64,000 nucleotides of DNA from Mesostigma viride (taxonomy: Eukaryota > Streptophyta > Mesostigmatophyceae > Mesostigmatales > Mesostigmataceae), in assembly GCA_009746045.1 (NCBI GenBank), contig RPFO01000667.1, forward strand, positions 2,221,380 through 2,285,379, written 5' to 3'. Within the stretch, counting starts at the first letter, position 1; each line of letters begins with the position of its first letter. The notes beneath the pieces are model-generated. The model had not been told where the DNA came from. It saw nothing but the letters and a program-made list of their open reading frames with translations, and did not search any database. Shown one piece after another: positions 1-28,586 of this stretch. The position numbers and the translations under genes were made by a program.

Positions 1-148
1 TCTGCCCATGTATCTTGTCCTTGACTAACCCCCTCTCTGCCTTTTGATTATGACCCCCTCCTACAAGCCATCTGCTCGCTAGGCACCTATTGATCATGCC
101 TTGCTCACTCGCCCATCGTCGGATCCATACTGCCTGCCCCCCACCCGC

Positions 149-493
149 GCACCTGCCCACCCACCCACCCGCCCGCCCGCCCGCCCGCCCATCCACCCAC
201 CCCGCGCACCCACCCACCCACCCACCCACCCACCCACCCACCCACCCACCCACCCACCCACCCACCCACCCACCCACCCACCCACCCACCCACCCACCCT
301 CCCACCCACCCACCCACCCACCCACCACCCACCACCCACCCACCCCACCCACCCACCCACCCACCCACCCACCCACCCACCCACCCACCCACCCACCCAC
401 CCACCCACCCACCCACCCACCCACCCACCCACCCACCCACCCACCCACCCACCCACCCACCCACCCACCCACCCACCCACCCACCCACCCACG
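149..493. repeat. (CCCA)n microsatellite with (CCCG) start
   Basis: About 340 bases of almost pure CCCA units, beginning with CCCG units. It ends just before the splice acceptor at 546-547. Long reading frames here (Thr-His-Pro-Pro or Trp-Val-Gly-Gly repeats) only reflect the repeat. The opposite strand is G-rich (TGGG) and could fold into quadruplexes. Confidence 0.95.
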
Positions 494-547
494 ATCGTTG
501 AACAACTGGAACCACCCCACCCCTTGACCACCCCTGCCCACCAACAG

Positions 548-16258
<15,711 letters not shown>

Positions 16259-19207
16259 AAGAGTGGAGGGAGGGGGGGATAAGGAGGAGGATGGGAAAGC
16301 AGGAAGGGGGAAGGCGCCACGTCGACTGGGCATGGGGCGCCGTGCCCATCACTAGCCCGGCACCGCGCAGGGAGCGCCGCATATCCATGGATACACCAGC
16401 AGCTGGGAGGGTGGTATCTTGGGGCCCATCACCCCATCGCGTCCACGGGTGGTCACTGCTGGGACGGCTAGCGTGGCTGGGTGACTCTCCCATGCACGGG
16501 TGGCCATGATGGCCTTTATGGCTTTGGTGGCTTCAATTACTGCTTTGATGGCTTGGACTATGCTCCCTTGCCAATGGCTTATTTGGTTGGCTCTTAGAGC
16601 TGATTGGGGTCGAGGGCTCCAAAGGCGTCATTGCATTGAAGGCGTGGCGCGCATGCCATCCAGATGCGCTGCAAGTAGTGGTGTCAGCCACGGGCCGCCC
16701 TTCTGGCCATCCCTGCGTTGATGCCACGTATCAGTAATGTGGCGCACTCTTCACGGGATGCCCCGCCAGGTGGCACGTAGAGACAGCCTTGGCGTTGGTG
16801 ACCGAACGGACGAAACCTTGGGAAGGGCCCGGTGGCAGGCGCGGCGGCTCCAGCTGGTGGCAGGGCCCGTTGGCTGCCTGGTGGGCATGGTTAGTGCATG
16901 CCGCGCGAGTGCTTGCTGCCACATGGGAAATAGGGGTGGCCGGAGCATGCCAATCATGTGAGTACTTTGGGTGGGCCTACTGTGCGGCTGCGAGCCATGA
17001 TTCCTCGAGCAGTCGGTCAGCGGTTGCCTTGCCAAGGATGGCTGGCGATTGCTTGTCATGGGGGCGCTTTTGACAACCTGCTTTCGACAGCATGTGCCAG
17101 TTAGCGGGTGGTGGCGGGTGGCACTGCCCCCGGTCGCGGCCTGCCGCAACAGCGGGCATGGGCAAAGAACGGCAATCTGCCAGGGGGGCAGGCTGACCGC
17201 CGTGCCGGAGATGAAGCACTGTAGAGGAGCACATGACACAGTGGGGGCCTGGTTTTGTTTGGGAGGGTCCAGGGGATCGATAAAGACACTGGGCCAGTGG
17301 GCAATACTGCCAGAGTGGCCTTCTTCCATCGGCCACACCGCGCCGTTCACCGTATATGATCGAGGACTGGAGACGGCCAGCGCAACATAAGTGCATGTCG
17401 GGCAGCACGCGACCCTCTGCCTTCCTGCACGGAACCCTCCCTGCCTATCATTTGCGGACGATGGAGGGTCACGCATCATGGTTTGCATCCCTGGCCGTCC
17501 CTGGGTTGCTTGTGGCATCACCCTCAGGAGCGCGCTGCCATCCCCCAACTTCGCGCTCCCGCGTCCCGTCCTGTGTTTCCGCCGGCACAAAAGACTCTCC
17601 CCCCCGCAAGACTCTACCCCCCATGGCATATGCCCCTCGTGGTGCTGTGCTGGCGGCGCCTCCCAGCTGGGAGCTGAGGGAGACATTGGTGTCGATGATG
17701 GGCGTTGGTGTGTCCATCCAGCTTTACCTTATGTTCGCTCGCCGTACACACCCTGCTCCGCCCACCGTCTAGGGGTCCACTGGTCAGACCGGCTGTCCCG
17801 TGTGGGCACCGCCCTCCCCCATGGTCGCGTCTGTCATGGCCTGGTAGGGGCGATGGGGAAGCCGCTGGAGCGGCCGCTGAGGAAGGCGCTTGCGCAAGCC
17901 ATGCTTGGGCGCGGTGAGAGACGGCGCGCGTAGACGCAGTCCCTTTCCGTCCCCGCTGGCGCAAGGGCCTTGCGGGGTGGGTGGCACCTGCTGGTCCCGG
18001 GATGCAGCCAGGGACCACTCCAAAAGACAGCAGATGCATGCAGCCAATGCATGGCGATGGGCTGCACAGTGTCGTATGGATGGGTGACTGTCGTTATGCT
18101 AGCAATAGGCATCGTAATACTGTCGTCATGCTGGCATTAGGTGTTGCGCGGATGCGCGCTGTATGGAGGGGGGGGATTGGAAACGGGAGGAGGGTCGCTG
18201 GCCAGGAGGCCTGGGACCCTGGAGGTGTCAGAGGTGGATGCGGTGCATGTTGTCTGGGGCTGAAGGCCTCTACAAGGGCTCTGGGGGTACTAGTTTGGGT
18301 ATCCCGTTGGATAACGCTTTTGATAGCCCTTTGGTTAGGCCTGTGCTTTTCCCTGGGCTCCTGCTGGGCTTGGTGAGTCAGAATAAGGGGGAAATATTCG
18401 CGGTACCAGCCTGGAGGCGTCTCCAGTGTGTGGCACCGTGGTGAGGAGGCGGGAGGCGGAGGAGGCAGCCGTGAGCTACCAGTCGACCTGCATGGGCTTC
18501 CTCTGCGCTGGGTTACGCTCTGCCCGCCTGCAGGGGGTTTTCTACCACCAGTGTGCTGCTCATTGCGGGACCATCGTTGAGGTGCCGTCGCGGGTTGTGC
18601 TTGTTGGGTGGTGGTGCTTGACGGGTCCTTTTGTCCATGCCTTGCTATGCGCGGTGCCTTGCCTTGTATGGCGCCTTGACCTTGGCTTGGGGCCTGGGCT
18701 GGTGGGCGCGTGCGGGCTCCCCCCAATGGGTGTCATGCCCCGGTGTCGCATGTGCCGAGAGGCAAGGCGAGCCCGGCTACACATTATGGGCTGAGAGGCT
18801 GAGGGAGACACCTGGAGACGGCTCTGGTGGGCATATTGATGCCGCTGCTGCCACATGGCCTCCTGTGACCGTGCGTAATGCGCGTGGCAGCTCGGATTGC
18901 GCTTACCATGATGTCATTGCATGTATATGACATGCCCTGTAGGCCCTGCCGTGGCTCTTATTCTGGAGACTTCCATGAAGTCCATGTCATGGCACCGGGT
19001 GCCATTTATTTCTCACTTTACTTGATACCTTTGCATGCTGTGGGCTCATTGACGGTCCAGCCATGCATCAGATGAGGATATGCTGGTGTTGGATTCTAGA
19101 GAGCATCACGTGGACATGCTGACTGGCACTCTTGAGTTGATGGCCAGTTGGCCACCATGCCGACTAGTATGAAGTGAGGCAACCAGTGTTGTCAGATAGT
19201 ATACCTT
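16259..19207. other. No recognised gene; 3' flank of the membrane protein gene
   Basis: This 2.9-kb stretch holds many overlapping short reading frames on both strands but no recognisable domain and no matched splice pairs. I did not find a TGTAA polyadenylation signal in the first 700 bases after the stop at 16258. Part of it may be a long 3' untranslated region. Confidence 0.5.
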
Positions 19208-19211
19208 TTAA

Positions 19212-19292
19212 CCCGTGTTTTTTTTTAAGAACGCGATATGTTTCGTTGTGAGCTATTTATAGACCACGTCAAAACATCTAGAGAATTTTTTT
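19212..19292 (+). mobile_element. Single end of a TTAA-type (piggyBac-like) transposon
   Basis: TTAA at 19208-19211 is followed by CCCGTGTTTTTTTTTAAGAA and GCGATATG. The same start, with TTAA before it, bounds the element at 40189-42157. The other end is not found; a LINE 3' tail begins about 80 bases further on, so this copy is probably truncated. Confidence 0.5.
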
Positions 19293-19640
19293 TCATTAAA
19301 TTAAATTAAATTAAATTGGAACATATCTCCGTTGGGAGAACATGTAGCAGATATCCCTGCTCAAGAAGGGGCAGATGGCTTTCAATACATTCTTGGCTAC
19401 TTCCTGCAAGGGTAGCGTGTAAACTACACCTGCTCTGGGTGCACAAGGTGCACCTGCACCACTATGTATTCCAGCACCTAAGGCGCGGACACAGGGTGGA
19501 AGATCATCATGGCTAAACAATGGCTATGGCATAGCGTGTAAGCAGAGAGTAGCTCTCCGGATAGGCAGAGCTTGGCTAAATTCTTAATGCATCATCCATG
19601 GGGAGTCCCATTATAGTCGGAGCTGAGCTAAATTACTAAA
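19293..19640 (-). mobile_element. LINE 3' end fragment with AAATT tail
   Basis: Read on the minus strand, a 3' untranslated region ends in TCTCCCAACGGAGATATGTT and then a tail of AATTT units (plus strand 19293-19318). The same ending is seen at 41500-41556, 45080-45138, 45440-45492 and, less exactly, 59278-59330. No coding part remains in this copy. Confidence 0.6.
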
Positions 19641-19644
19641 ACCC

Positions 19645-20545
19645 GCCTTCCCCGCTCGCGGGGTAAGGCCGGGGCGCCTCCGCTTCTTCTCATCTTTGAG
19701 AACCCGGCGGACAAGACTTCTTTTCTCAGACGCCGCAAGCGGCTCGAGAAGACTCACTTCACCCTGGACTACGACTTGACCCTGGCGCATGCAGCAACAA
19801 CCCGGCGACGGGAGCTATGGCCGACCTACCTCCGGCCAGCTCCAGCAGACCGCGGCGGGGAAGCCGGTGTACTGGAAGGGGGCGGCCATCTACGTCGGCC
19901 ACAAGCCCTGGCAAGCGCCCCCCGCGGCCCCAGCACCTCCAGACGCCCCAGCTTAGGGGAATACAGCAGTAGTAGTGTAGAAGCGTGAGCACGGCGGGGG
20001 CGGCACTGGCTACCGCCTGGCCGACCTGATTTATGCGGATGACACCACCCTCATCGCGCGCCCCGAGCACATTCAGACAGTGGCTGGACTGTCTGGGCTT
20101 GGAGGCGAGGGCGGTGGGGTTGGAGATTGGTGTCAAAACTGAGGCGATGGTGATAGGGGCCTCCAGTCGCCCGCCTCTGCCGCGCCTGCTCGACGGGACG
20201 GAGGTCCCGCTCCGTGATCGCTTCAAACTGTTAGGGAGCATGCTCCCCGACACCGCCGACGATGTGGACATCCGCATCGGCCTGGCCTGGGCCAGGCTCC
20301 GTTCGCTCAACACCTACTGGCGCTCGAAGGGCCTGGGCGAGCACCGTAAGCGCATGCTCTTCAAGGTCTTCGTCCTCACGGTACTTACGTATCGCGCCGA
20401 GGCATGGACACTAGCTCACGGACACACTGGCGGCTAAGCTAGACGGCACGCTTTACAGGATGCTCCGACAGGTCCTGAATGTAGGGTTTTCCAAGCATAG
20501 TTCATTAGAGTCTTTGTATCAGGGTATGCCTCGCAGTCACGGGTC
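19645..20545 (+). pseudogene. LINE remnant: end of ORF1 fused to part of the reverse transcriptase
   Basis: From 19700 to about 19955 the frames encode the end of an ORF1 RNA-binding domain (RRKRLEKTHFTLDYDLTLAH, RRRELWPTYL), closely like 44470-44697. It runs straight into a reverse transcriptase piece from about 19995 with YRLADLIYADDTTL, then LLDGTEVPLRDRFKLLGSML and RSKGLGEHRKRMLFKV up to about 20530. Everything between the end of ORF1 and the YADD block is missing, and several frameshifts are present. It is a dead, internally deleted copy. Confidence 0.7.
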
Positions 20546-23201
20546 TATCAATTAATTAATCAATTAAGGGGACTCGGCGCGGCGAATATTTTCCGCGCCA
20601 AAAAAATTCTGCGGTACCCCTCCGTACCGTGAAAAGTGGGTGCACGGTGCGCGCACCCCTTGCGGAAGTGGCCATGGCGACTGCTTTTAGACGAAACGTG
20701 ACATATCTGGCACGCGGAAAGCAGAAAAAATGCTCGATTGTTGGAGAAAATCAGTTACTGATTCTACTCTATGGTGGGATGGTTGCGATCTATAATGTCG
20801 CGGGCTTTTTTTCTTTACCATCGGCAGGGGGGGTCCGGCCTGAATTTCTGTCGGGATTAACTAATTAATTAATAGACACGTGACTGCGTCACGTGAGCAT
20901 AAGTCCTCAGTGGGAGGGGAACATGGGATGGAATGGATGGTATAAGCTATCTAGGTCCTAGTTACAGGGGTGTGGGCACCGCGGCCCGAATCGCTATGAA
21001 TGCCATACTTGGTCACACGCGGAGCCCCCACAGGCTTGGGGGTGGTCTCCTTCATCACTACTTGCCATCTATCCTTGCGCACCATCTGCCTCCATATTAC
21101 AGACAAACCAGGAGGCTGCCCGGGGGTGAGCCCGTCACGTCTAGTGTAGCACATGTCCATGCCGAGTCTATCACGAGAAGTCCACGGGTGGCGGCCCTGC
21201 CGCGCATCTGTCGGGATGAATAAAGTATAATGGATGCCTGCCGGTGTGATTGTCGATTGTTGCCAGTTTTGATGGTCGCAGGGAAAGCTAGTTTAATGAT
21301 GTTTCTAAAGCCGTGAAAATTCCCGCTGCTATCTTTACCTTTCCCGTCATTTTGCGGTAAGATAACATTAGGCCTGCGCGATGCGCGCCCGACCTCTCCA
21401 TGAAAGGGTGGCCTTTCTTGTGCGCCTCAGTGGGCACGAATAAATGCCCGTTATGGTACGTTCTTGTATTAAACGTCTTAAGCTAGCGTTTTCCTGCATT
21501 CTTAGCTCGTTGAGCGTAAGCTTTTTGCCCTCTTTCCGGCCAGATGCAGCCAGGAAGTTGCGGGTCCTGGCGCTGCATCGCTCGATTCCTGGATGTCTTT
21601 TAGAAAGTTCGTCTGTGACGTGGCTGGCTTGCTGCAGCGCGTGGCCAGCCCACAACCTGTCGGGAAGGTGTGATGCTTTTATTTCCATGCTTCTCTGACA
21701 TTTCTTTTGCTTTATAGACAGTTGTGTTCGAGGAAATTCACGCGGTCTTCCTAGCGCTCAAGCAGCGGCATCATTTTCCCCAGACACTGACGAGCTGGCA
21801 CCTGTCTCCTAAAGAAAGTGGCTCGTGCTTGTTAGAAAGGAGGCAGTGTGCATTTTGCGGGACACAATGCTTTGGTGGCACATGCGTCAGGTAGGTTGTT
21901 CCAATGGTCTCTTCACCTTTCCCACTGAGTAAATGATAGCCTTTGTCATGCTAACCAGAGCAGCTAGCCACAGGTTGGCTGGATAAAAAGTCAGCTTATT
22001 TTCTCTTTATATTATACTGCGTGTGTGGTCCTCCACGTGTCCGGCTTGTTGGGCATTTTGGAAGAGGGTTTTTAATGTGTTGTTGGGTGCGGGAACAACT
22101 TGGTCAGTTGTTGGCACAAAACCACACATTATTAGCCTGAGATAGGCGTTACATATGCTGCTCAGGCGTGTCGTCCTACCAGCCTTGTTGTTAAGGGTAG
22201 ACTCACAAGGCTGGCTGTGCCGATGGAGCGGTGGGGCGTATGACGCTCCAGACATCCTCCTCACACTCCGTGATCAAAGTGGGCATGTTTTTGGGTGTCT
22301 AGGGTAGCCAAACAGATGTCATTTTGGCTCAGCACTAGCTCAATTCTCTTTTAGCGTCTACCCAGGTGGCATCACAGGAAAATCAATAACTTGAGCTATG
22401 CTTGTCAGAATGAGCTCAAACTTTTGGGGTGTGTTTCCCCCTACTCAGTGAAATTTCGCATTATTATGGATGACCCCATTCGATGTGTTGATGATTTGAT
22501 TTTTTGTTTTGCTCAAAAAAGTACCCATTTTGCGGGGAAATTAATAACTCAAACAAATGTGATTATTTTGACCATGTGAATAGCCCATATTTTTTAGAAG
22601 TGGGGAGAACTTTGCAGGAGTGTATGGGCAGGTCATTTGGATAAGTGGTTCGTCTTGGGCAAAATATCTCAAAAATAGCGTCTTTTTCTATTTTTAGCTC
22701 GCCACCGGTGCGTGGTTGGGGGTAGTACCCCCAACAAGTGGTGGCATGAATGTCCAAACATCATATTTATGGTACTCAATCATCACTAGATGGTTCCCAA
22801 GTGCATTGGAACTGATATTCATCAAAGTCAGTTTTTCAGGCTTTTGGACGTGCGAGTGAATGGACTGAAGAGGACTCAGCATAATGAAATGCTACGCCAA
22901 GTGTTTATTGGAAAATCATTACCTATCATGAAGTGCATGGCCTCATGACCTTCCATGGCCGCACCGGGCCACTCAGGGCCATGCCCGGCCCTATATTATA
23001 ACTAATCAGACTAATCTGTGACTGATGATTCATTGATAAGCTGGGTATATCATTCATTAACCTGCCACTGACCATAACAAGTCGATGGGCTCGCAGACCT
23101 AAAACTTTGCCTTCATTTTGGGTCGCAAACTAAAATTTTCACCCTGTTTTTGGGTCGCAAAGTAGGGTCGTCGCGAAGTGATCTTGACCACTACGGTACA
23201 G
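20546..23201. other. No recognised gene
   Basis: A GC-rich piece (20573-20857) is flanked on both sides by AATTAATTAAT and may be a small insertion. The rest is AT-richer with scattered short reading frames and no recognisable domain. Around 21180-21240 there are weak ORFs without support. Confidence 0.4.
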
Positions 23202-23274
23202 TCATTCCCGCGTTAAGTTGTGATCGCCCCCTAAAACTTTGCGCCGCAACTTAAAGCGGGAACGCAACTTAACG
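23202..23274. repeat. Short palindromic repeat, family member 1
   Basis: It starts GTCATTCCCGCGTTAAGTTG and contains GCGCCGCAACTTAA and AACGCAACTTAACG, so it can fold on itself. A second member is at 33614-33712 and ends with the inverse of this start (19 of 20 bases). The two lie outside the HUH element complex on either side. Confidence 0.6.
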
Positions 23275-23567
23275 GTAGAATTAGGCTAGCAGCCGACCAC
23301 CTCCTCCTCTGACGGACTTCTATACGGCATTCGACAGCTCTCGTCAAGCCCGATCCAGCTGCAGCGTCAAAGCCGGCCAAAGTCCATTTTCCAGGCCAGA
23401 TATTTTGGACAAAGGCGGGCAGCAAAACACGCCGTGGGCAACCACGCAGTGAGTGCCCGCGTTTTATACTACCACAAATGTGTGTTTTTACCCTCTGACT
23501 TCGGCTCTCTTTTTCAGTGGCGGGTTACTTAATTGCCGACCGGCTTCACGTTTGACTGTGACAAAAC

Positions 23568-23729
23568 ATGGGAACAGTCGTGGGGGAAGCTTCATTTACC
23601 GTCAATGGCCTGCATGTAAACACCGGCTATAATAACAGCATGGAGGCCACAGGCAGCGAGACTGCCTATGGCCTCAACGACCTTGTCTTGTCGCGTACTC
23701 GTGCCAAACTGCACTTCTCAAAAAGGTGA
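23568..23729 (+). CDS. Possible short coding exon, 53 codons
   Basis: An ATG opens MGTVVGEASFTVNGLHVN and runs to a TGA that overlaps a good splice donor (AAAAG/GTGAGA). It is too short to judge by length alone. A downstream frame (23840-24141) behind an acceptor TGTTTCAG does not join in phase. No family is recognised; it may be chance. Confidence 0.2.
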   Translation: MGTVVGEASFTVNGLHVNTGYNNSMEATGSETAYGLNDLVLSRTRAKLHFSKR

Positions 23730-25177
23730 GACCTGAGAGTGAGGTATGACTAGGTTAGGCTTCACACTGGGTTCTTTGTTGCAAATGAAATAACGTTTTT
23801 ATTACCAATACTCTACCTAACTTGGCAGCTCTGTTTCAGCAATAGCTGGGCTCGATGAGAGAAAGGAGGGCTGGCCACACTTGCCACGCACCACCATGAC
23901 CAAGACAGAGTTCAAGGATCCACACAGAGCTACATCCAACGCCCTGGTGGAAACACACACTTATCCCAATGAATGCCTTACACTTACGCAATATCTTGCG
24001 TCAGCCTTACCTCGTAGCCACGCTCAGTATCTGATCCTGACGACAACCGCTTTGTCGTCCATACTGCTTCAATTACACCAAAGCTACTCCGTGGCACTCG
24101 GCTTTGGTCAGCACCAAGACCTAAAAGTACACAAATCCTAAGTCGTTGTCTGCAACGACTCCCTGTTCCGCATATGAAACATATCATCTAGCACTTTCTC
24201 TTTAGACGACAAAATCAACTAGACAACCTGGGTAGGCCAGAAATCCCAGACGACAAAATGCCCTTGTCGCAGAGCACTCCAGTGTCGACTTGCCGACCCC
24301 TGAGCTTGCCAAACAACTATATCACCAACCAAGCATGTGCGACAACTAGCTGGCCCTGACGAGAAAAGCTGCCTCGTCGCATTCACAAAAGCGGCTTGCC
24401 AGCCTGCCGAATATCAATGCCAATATTGCACGACATTATCTACCTGCAGCGGAGTTCTCGAAATCAATAACGCGCCAGCTTGCGTGCACGTGCATGTTGA
24501 CTGTTGAGCCTGCACGATCCGCATAATTGCCAGGCTGGCAGCCTAGCTCGGTCCGTGTTGTACGGTCCAGCAGCCAGTGCGTGCTGCTTGCCAGCGTTGG
24601 CACTGACCTCCTGGTGACGCATGTCAGTACCGCTGTCAACTCCCAGTGCTGCGCGTCGCGCTACGGCGCATGCGTTGCTCAGTTGCTCCCGTAAGGCCCA
24701 AATGCCAAAGGCGTAACAACTCGCACACGCGCAATGCCTAGCTGCCTCGCCTCGTCCCCCGGGCCGGCCGCGTGGCGGCCCCGCGTAAAGCCAATACTCG
24801 TGCGAATCGGAACGGCGCGCGACAGTCTTTGCCGCCCTTCTGTGGTGCATTCGGCATGATGATGGTGGTAATTATTTCCTGCAAGATGTCTCAATTACAT
24901 TACAGACCCTGCATCAGTGGTCGTGGATTCTTATGTACCGCAGCCCGCAGGCTGCAAAACTGAATCTGTAAGGTTGCATTCGCGCTTTTCACCTAATATT
25001 AAGCTTTTTGTTGTATTCACCTTTGCCCGGACTTACTTTTACCCATACTAGGATGTGCCGAACTCTGAAACTCTGAAATTCTCAAAATTCTCACTTTTCA
25101 TCATTAAAGTCATATATACCATATACAGAGATATACACTTAAAATTTCTCAAAGAGACAACCAGCGAGGCCAGAAAT

Positions 25178-26323
25178 TTATGTGTGAAACGCTATGTCAG
25201 AGTCGGAGTCGGATGACAACATGATATCAGGGTCATCCTTATTCCGTTCGTCACGCAGGACTTTGTCAAGGAGTTGCTCATCTGTTAATTCGTCATCACC
25301 ACGAGGGGGCTTTCGCACCTCTTCGATGATGGCATCTATGTCAAAATAGCCAGACCCTGGTGGCTCTTCTGTGCGTGCTGCACGTTCTTGGCGTTGAGCC
25401 GCGCGTGCATCAGGAAAAACTGCATCTACCTCATCTGAATCAAAGTATCGCTCACGCGGATTGAAAAGGGCCCTTTCGAGCCCACGTGCTATAGCTGACA
25501 ACGAATGTTCACCAAGTCTGGGTTCAACCATGATCTCGAATGCAGCTTGTACACGAGGATAATCAAGACCCCTACCCATCAGAAACCTAGCATCTAGAGA
25601 GTATCGGCCCGTCTTGAACATGTGGGCCATTGTTTTAATCAGGTTTGGACGCAAGCTAATACTATTGTGGTGCTTAAACCAGTACACAGCAGCACGTTCG
25701 AGCAAATTGTAGGCGGTCAAGCAGCACCGTCCCTTGAGAGTGGGGGACCCATGAAGTAAATATTCTATCCGGCCTTCTTCTTTCTCGTCCTCATCAATGC
25801 CGTGGCAATACAAGATCTGGAACCCTTCTTGCTCTTCCGACTTCAGCAAATAGCCTATCATCCCAGAATAATTCAACTTGTGGCTAGGCTTAACTTGGCG
25901 TGCCACGAGGCTTGGCTTGGTTTTGTCATGTTTCCCTTTTTCATCTATCGGTTCTCCCCACCCAAGTTCCTTCTTGAGCTTCAGTTTCACAGCATGGGCT
26001 GATGTAGCCTCAACATCGATTAGCATGTGCACGTGCTTGTGCATTTCTAGTATTCCTTCTTCCACAATTGACATGCCCTTGCCGCCATTGGCTACATGGA
26101 AGGCTTCAATCTTGCCAAGCTCATCGTCATTAAGATCACGAGCCCCCCTGAAATGGAGATGTGGAGTGTCATATTCTTTAGCGGCGTGCGCCCACGTGCG
26201 TGCTTGGGTTGACGTAATGGAATGAACTCGTCAGTTTCTTGAGCTTCTTCGTGCTGAGTTGCGGTGTTGTGTTCCTCATTGAGTGCAGCGTCCTCACGCT
26301 CTTGTAGATGTCGTCTCGCTTCT
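25178..26323 (-). pseudogene. HUH endonuclease exon, left copy, broken by 1-base deletion
   Basis: This is the mirror of the right-arm exon. The G-run after the first motif has six bases (26143-26148) instead of seven, which shifts the frame just after HISISGG. The later part reads openly for 298 codons from a Met at 26074 and includes HVH, the YLLK block and the complete C-terminal third without the four-base insertion. So each arm is intact where the other is broken. A homopolymer error in sequencing could also explain the missing G. Confidence 0.65.
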
Positions 26324-26489
26324 CTGTCATATACATTGCACATGCCAAGGAAAAATATATCGCACATTTTTAGCAAGAAGGGTGGTTAACACATTTTTAA
26401 AAAGAAGCGTTGAATAAAAGACATATTGGCGTATAATTTGGCAAGGAATTCCAATAAAAAAAATTACACAAGGAAGAGTGGCACCTTAC

Positions 26490-27118
26490 CGCCCACGTTT
26501 TATCTTGCACGTCACGTGATTGCTGAGACCACGTTGGCTCTTGGCTACGAAGGGCGGCTCGCAACAGTTGCACCTCAAATTCTCATGCTTACTTGCCCCT
26601 GCTTCACCATCGCTGTCCTCGTCATCATCCGAAACACCGGCTTCATCATCTATGAATTTTACTTTTTTAGCCCGGCGTGGAGGGGGATCCTCTTCGTCAA
26701 CCTCATCCCCTTCCTCCTCCTCTTCCCCTTCCTCTTCCCCTTCCTCCTCCTCTTCCACTTCCTCTTCCCCTTCATCCTCCTCTTCCCCATCCTCTTCCTC
26801 ATCCTCGGAGGCATCGTCTAAGATAGCATGTCGCCGGCGGCGCCGGCGCCTTGCTGCAACGTTTAAGTCAGGCACTACGTTGTCCTCCACTCTCTCCGGG
26901 TCCCGGTGTGGTGGATCCAGTGAGTCCCGTTGCTGGGGATGAACAAATAGGTCCGGCGTGGCTGTCGGTTGCTGGGCTGGCGTGGTCGTCATGGACAGGG
27001 TCGTCTTCTGGAGACGGCTCAAATGCAGGCGTTTTCTCATCGCATTCGTCAAAATTGAGGGCTCGTTTAGTCCCCTTGCCAGGCCGAGTCGACTTGCCGG
27101 CGTTTTGGTCTTGGCCAT
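26490..27118 (-). CDS. Acidic and zinc-finger exon (left copy)
   Basis: It is identical in protein to the right-arm frame, with the same apparent TAA inside a GTAAGG donor (GT at 26489-26488). The predicted intron runs to the acceptor just before 26323. Phase is conserved, as on the right. Confidence 0.55.
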
Positions 27119-27659
27119 GTTGTTTTGTGGACGTTTGTGTTGATGACGATGGGGTTACAGATGACCCACCCCCAGCAAGCTTGCCCGCTGCAGACAAAAC
27201 GGAATTCAGTAATTCGTCCTCCTCCGCCTGGGACCCCGTCAGATCCACGCTATCCACCAAAGCGCCTTTATTGATTGCGTTGGAGAGCAGGGGCCCTATT
27301 GTCTCAAGTGTGGACAGCACCTCATTTGTTGCATGTTTGACCACCCCCTCCCACAGTTGTTCCTTTTTGCCCAAGGCGACTTTCAGCCGCTCTAGCGTCT
27401 TTAGTTGGGGCTCTACGGTTGTCTCGTACGCCTTTCGCACTTTCTCCTCGCAGGCCTTTTCCTCCCTTTCCTTGAGTTCATGATACCTTGCCTTAGCAGC
27501 ATTTACATTCTTTGTTTGTACCTGTACACCTTCGTTGGCACGGTCCAGGTTAAGCTTTCTGTCTCTGATGGCGTTAGTTAAGTCGACTCGCTGCTTGTTT
27601 ATTTTTCCAACGAGGTCCTTGAAGAGGTCTTGTTGCGCCAGATTTTTCATCGCCGCCAT
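26868..27659 (-). CDS. Coiled-coil protein (left copy)
   Basis: Its protein is identical over all 263 residues to the right-arm frame. The perfect identity beside small indels elsewhere indicates a very recent duplication or gene conversion. The upstream region toward the spacer contains the same G-run array as the right arm. Confidence 0.5.
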   Translation of the reverse strand: MAAMKNLAQQDLFKDLVGKINKQRVDLTNAIRDRKLNLDRANEGVQVQTKNVNAAKARYHELKEREEKACEEKVRKAYETTVEPQLKTLERLKVALGKKEQLWEGVVKHATNEVLSTLETIGPLLSNAINKGALVDSVDLTGSQAEEDELLNSVLSAAGKLAGGGSSVTPSSSTQTSTKQHGQDQNAGKSTRPGKGTKRALNFDECDEKTPAFEPSPEDDPVHDDHASPATDSHAGPICSSPATGLTGSTTPGPGESGGQRSA

Positions 27660-28015
27660 GGTCCCGGCCGCCTTTCGTTTCTTTTTATTCCCCTTCGTTC
27701 ACACACCTATATTCGCGTGTATCCTGTCAATCACATGAATCGTGACGCGTGGCCGACCTCCTTCTGCCTTTGGTCTTCGTGCCCCGTTAGTAGCCAACCA
27801 GTCACACACGATGTAAGGTTCGTAACCGCAATCAGTTTCCAACGTGTCGGCCATTTCCATTAAATGATATCCCTGTAACCGCTATTCTGTAGATTGCAAG
27901 GTACGTGTCAAAACCTCCACCTGGACCTTACTGGGCCTGACGCCCGGAAGTGCCGAACTAATCGCCATCTACAATGTCCTAGAACTACGGTCCAATAGAT
28001 ATTCGGTTTGAAACT

Positions 28016-28275
28016 GACAACTGCGACTCCCCCCCGGTGTAACACCGTTCCCCCCATTAAGGATTCGCTGATACTCATTTGCCCTCTCACCTCTTTGGTC
28101 CATAATTGGCTAATTTCCCCGATAACACCGTTCCCCCCCCCACATAAGTGCGTTCCCCCCCTCGTTGTAACACCGTCCCCCCCCCCCCCATAAATGCGTC
28201 CCTCCCCCCGTTGTAACACCGTCCCCCCCCCCCATAAATGCGTCCCCCCCCCGTTGTAACACCGTCCCCCCACAC
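28016..28275 (-). repeat. G-run tandem array upstream of the element genes (left)
   Basis: Units of about 40-48 bases contain ACGGTGTTACAACG, a G-run of 7 to 10, ACGCATTTATG and a second G-run. The right arm has the counterpart at 29452-29700. The G-runs differ in length between arms, as expected for slippage. The location between the inner terminus and the first ORF suggests a promoter or replication region, but this is inference. Confidence 0.7.
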
Positions 28276-28586
28276 GTACAGTACTTTCAACCGCAGCTCT
28301 GCCTTTTAACCGTCGAAAGCGCAAACGATCTAGAAAGTATCCGCGATTTCAGTACATGCCGTCACCCTTGACAGTTGTCGTACAATACTACAAATTAACG
28401 CCAATAGAAATTCGCCTCCGAACATAGATCTCGATAGAGCCATGCCTCTTAATTAATCTCGGCCCCCGCCCTCTGAGAATTCGAGAACTGAGAACTCTGG
28501 AGCCAATTTTACCCCGACTTAGGACACTGGTTTTTGGAAAACTTAGCCCTGACCGGGAGAAGACAAGTCTGCGGCCTGCGGGGGCT

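Larger units (their letters stand above)
25038..28521 (-). repeat. Left arm of the inverted repeat
   Basis: It matches 29206-32692 in reverse complement almost base for base. The coiled-coil and zinc-finger frames are identical in protein (263 and 210 residues). Differences seen are a G-run of 6 rather than 7 (26143-26148), four bases fewer near the middle of the HUH exon, and several length changes in G-runs. The match stops at 25038, where left and right flanks diverge. Confidence 0.85.

Noticed and set aside
16751-17686. 311-codon frame on the minus strand
   Set aside because: GC-rich region with overlapping open frames on both strands, no domain, no splice context and biased composition; not supportable as a gene.
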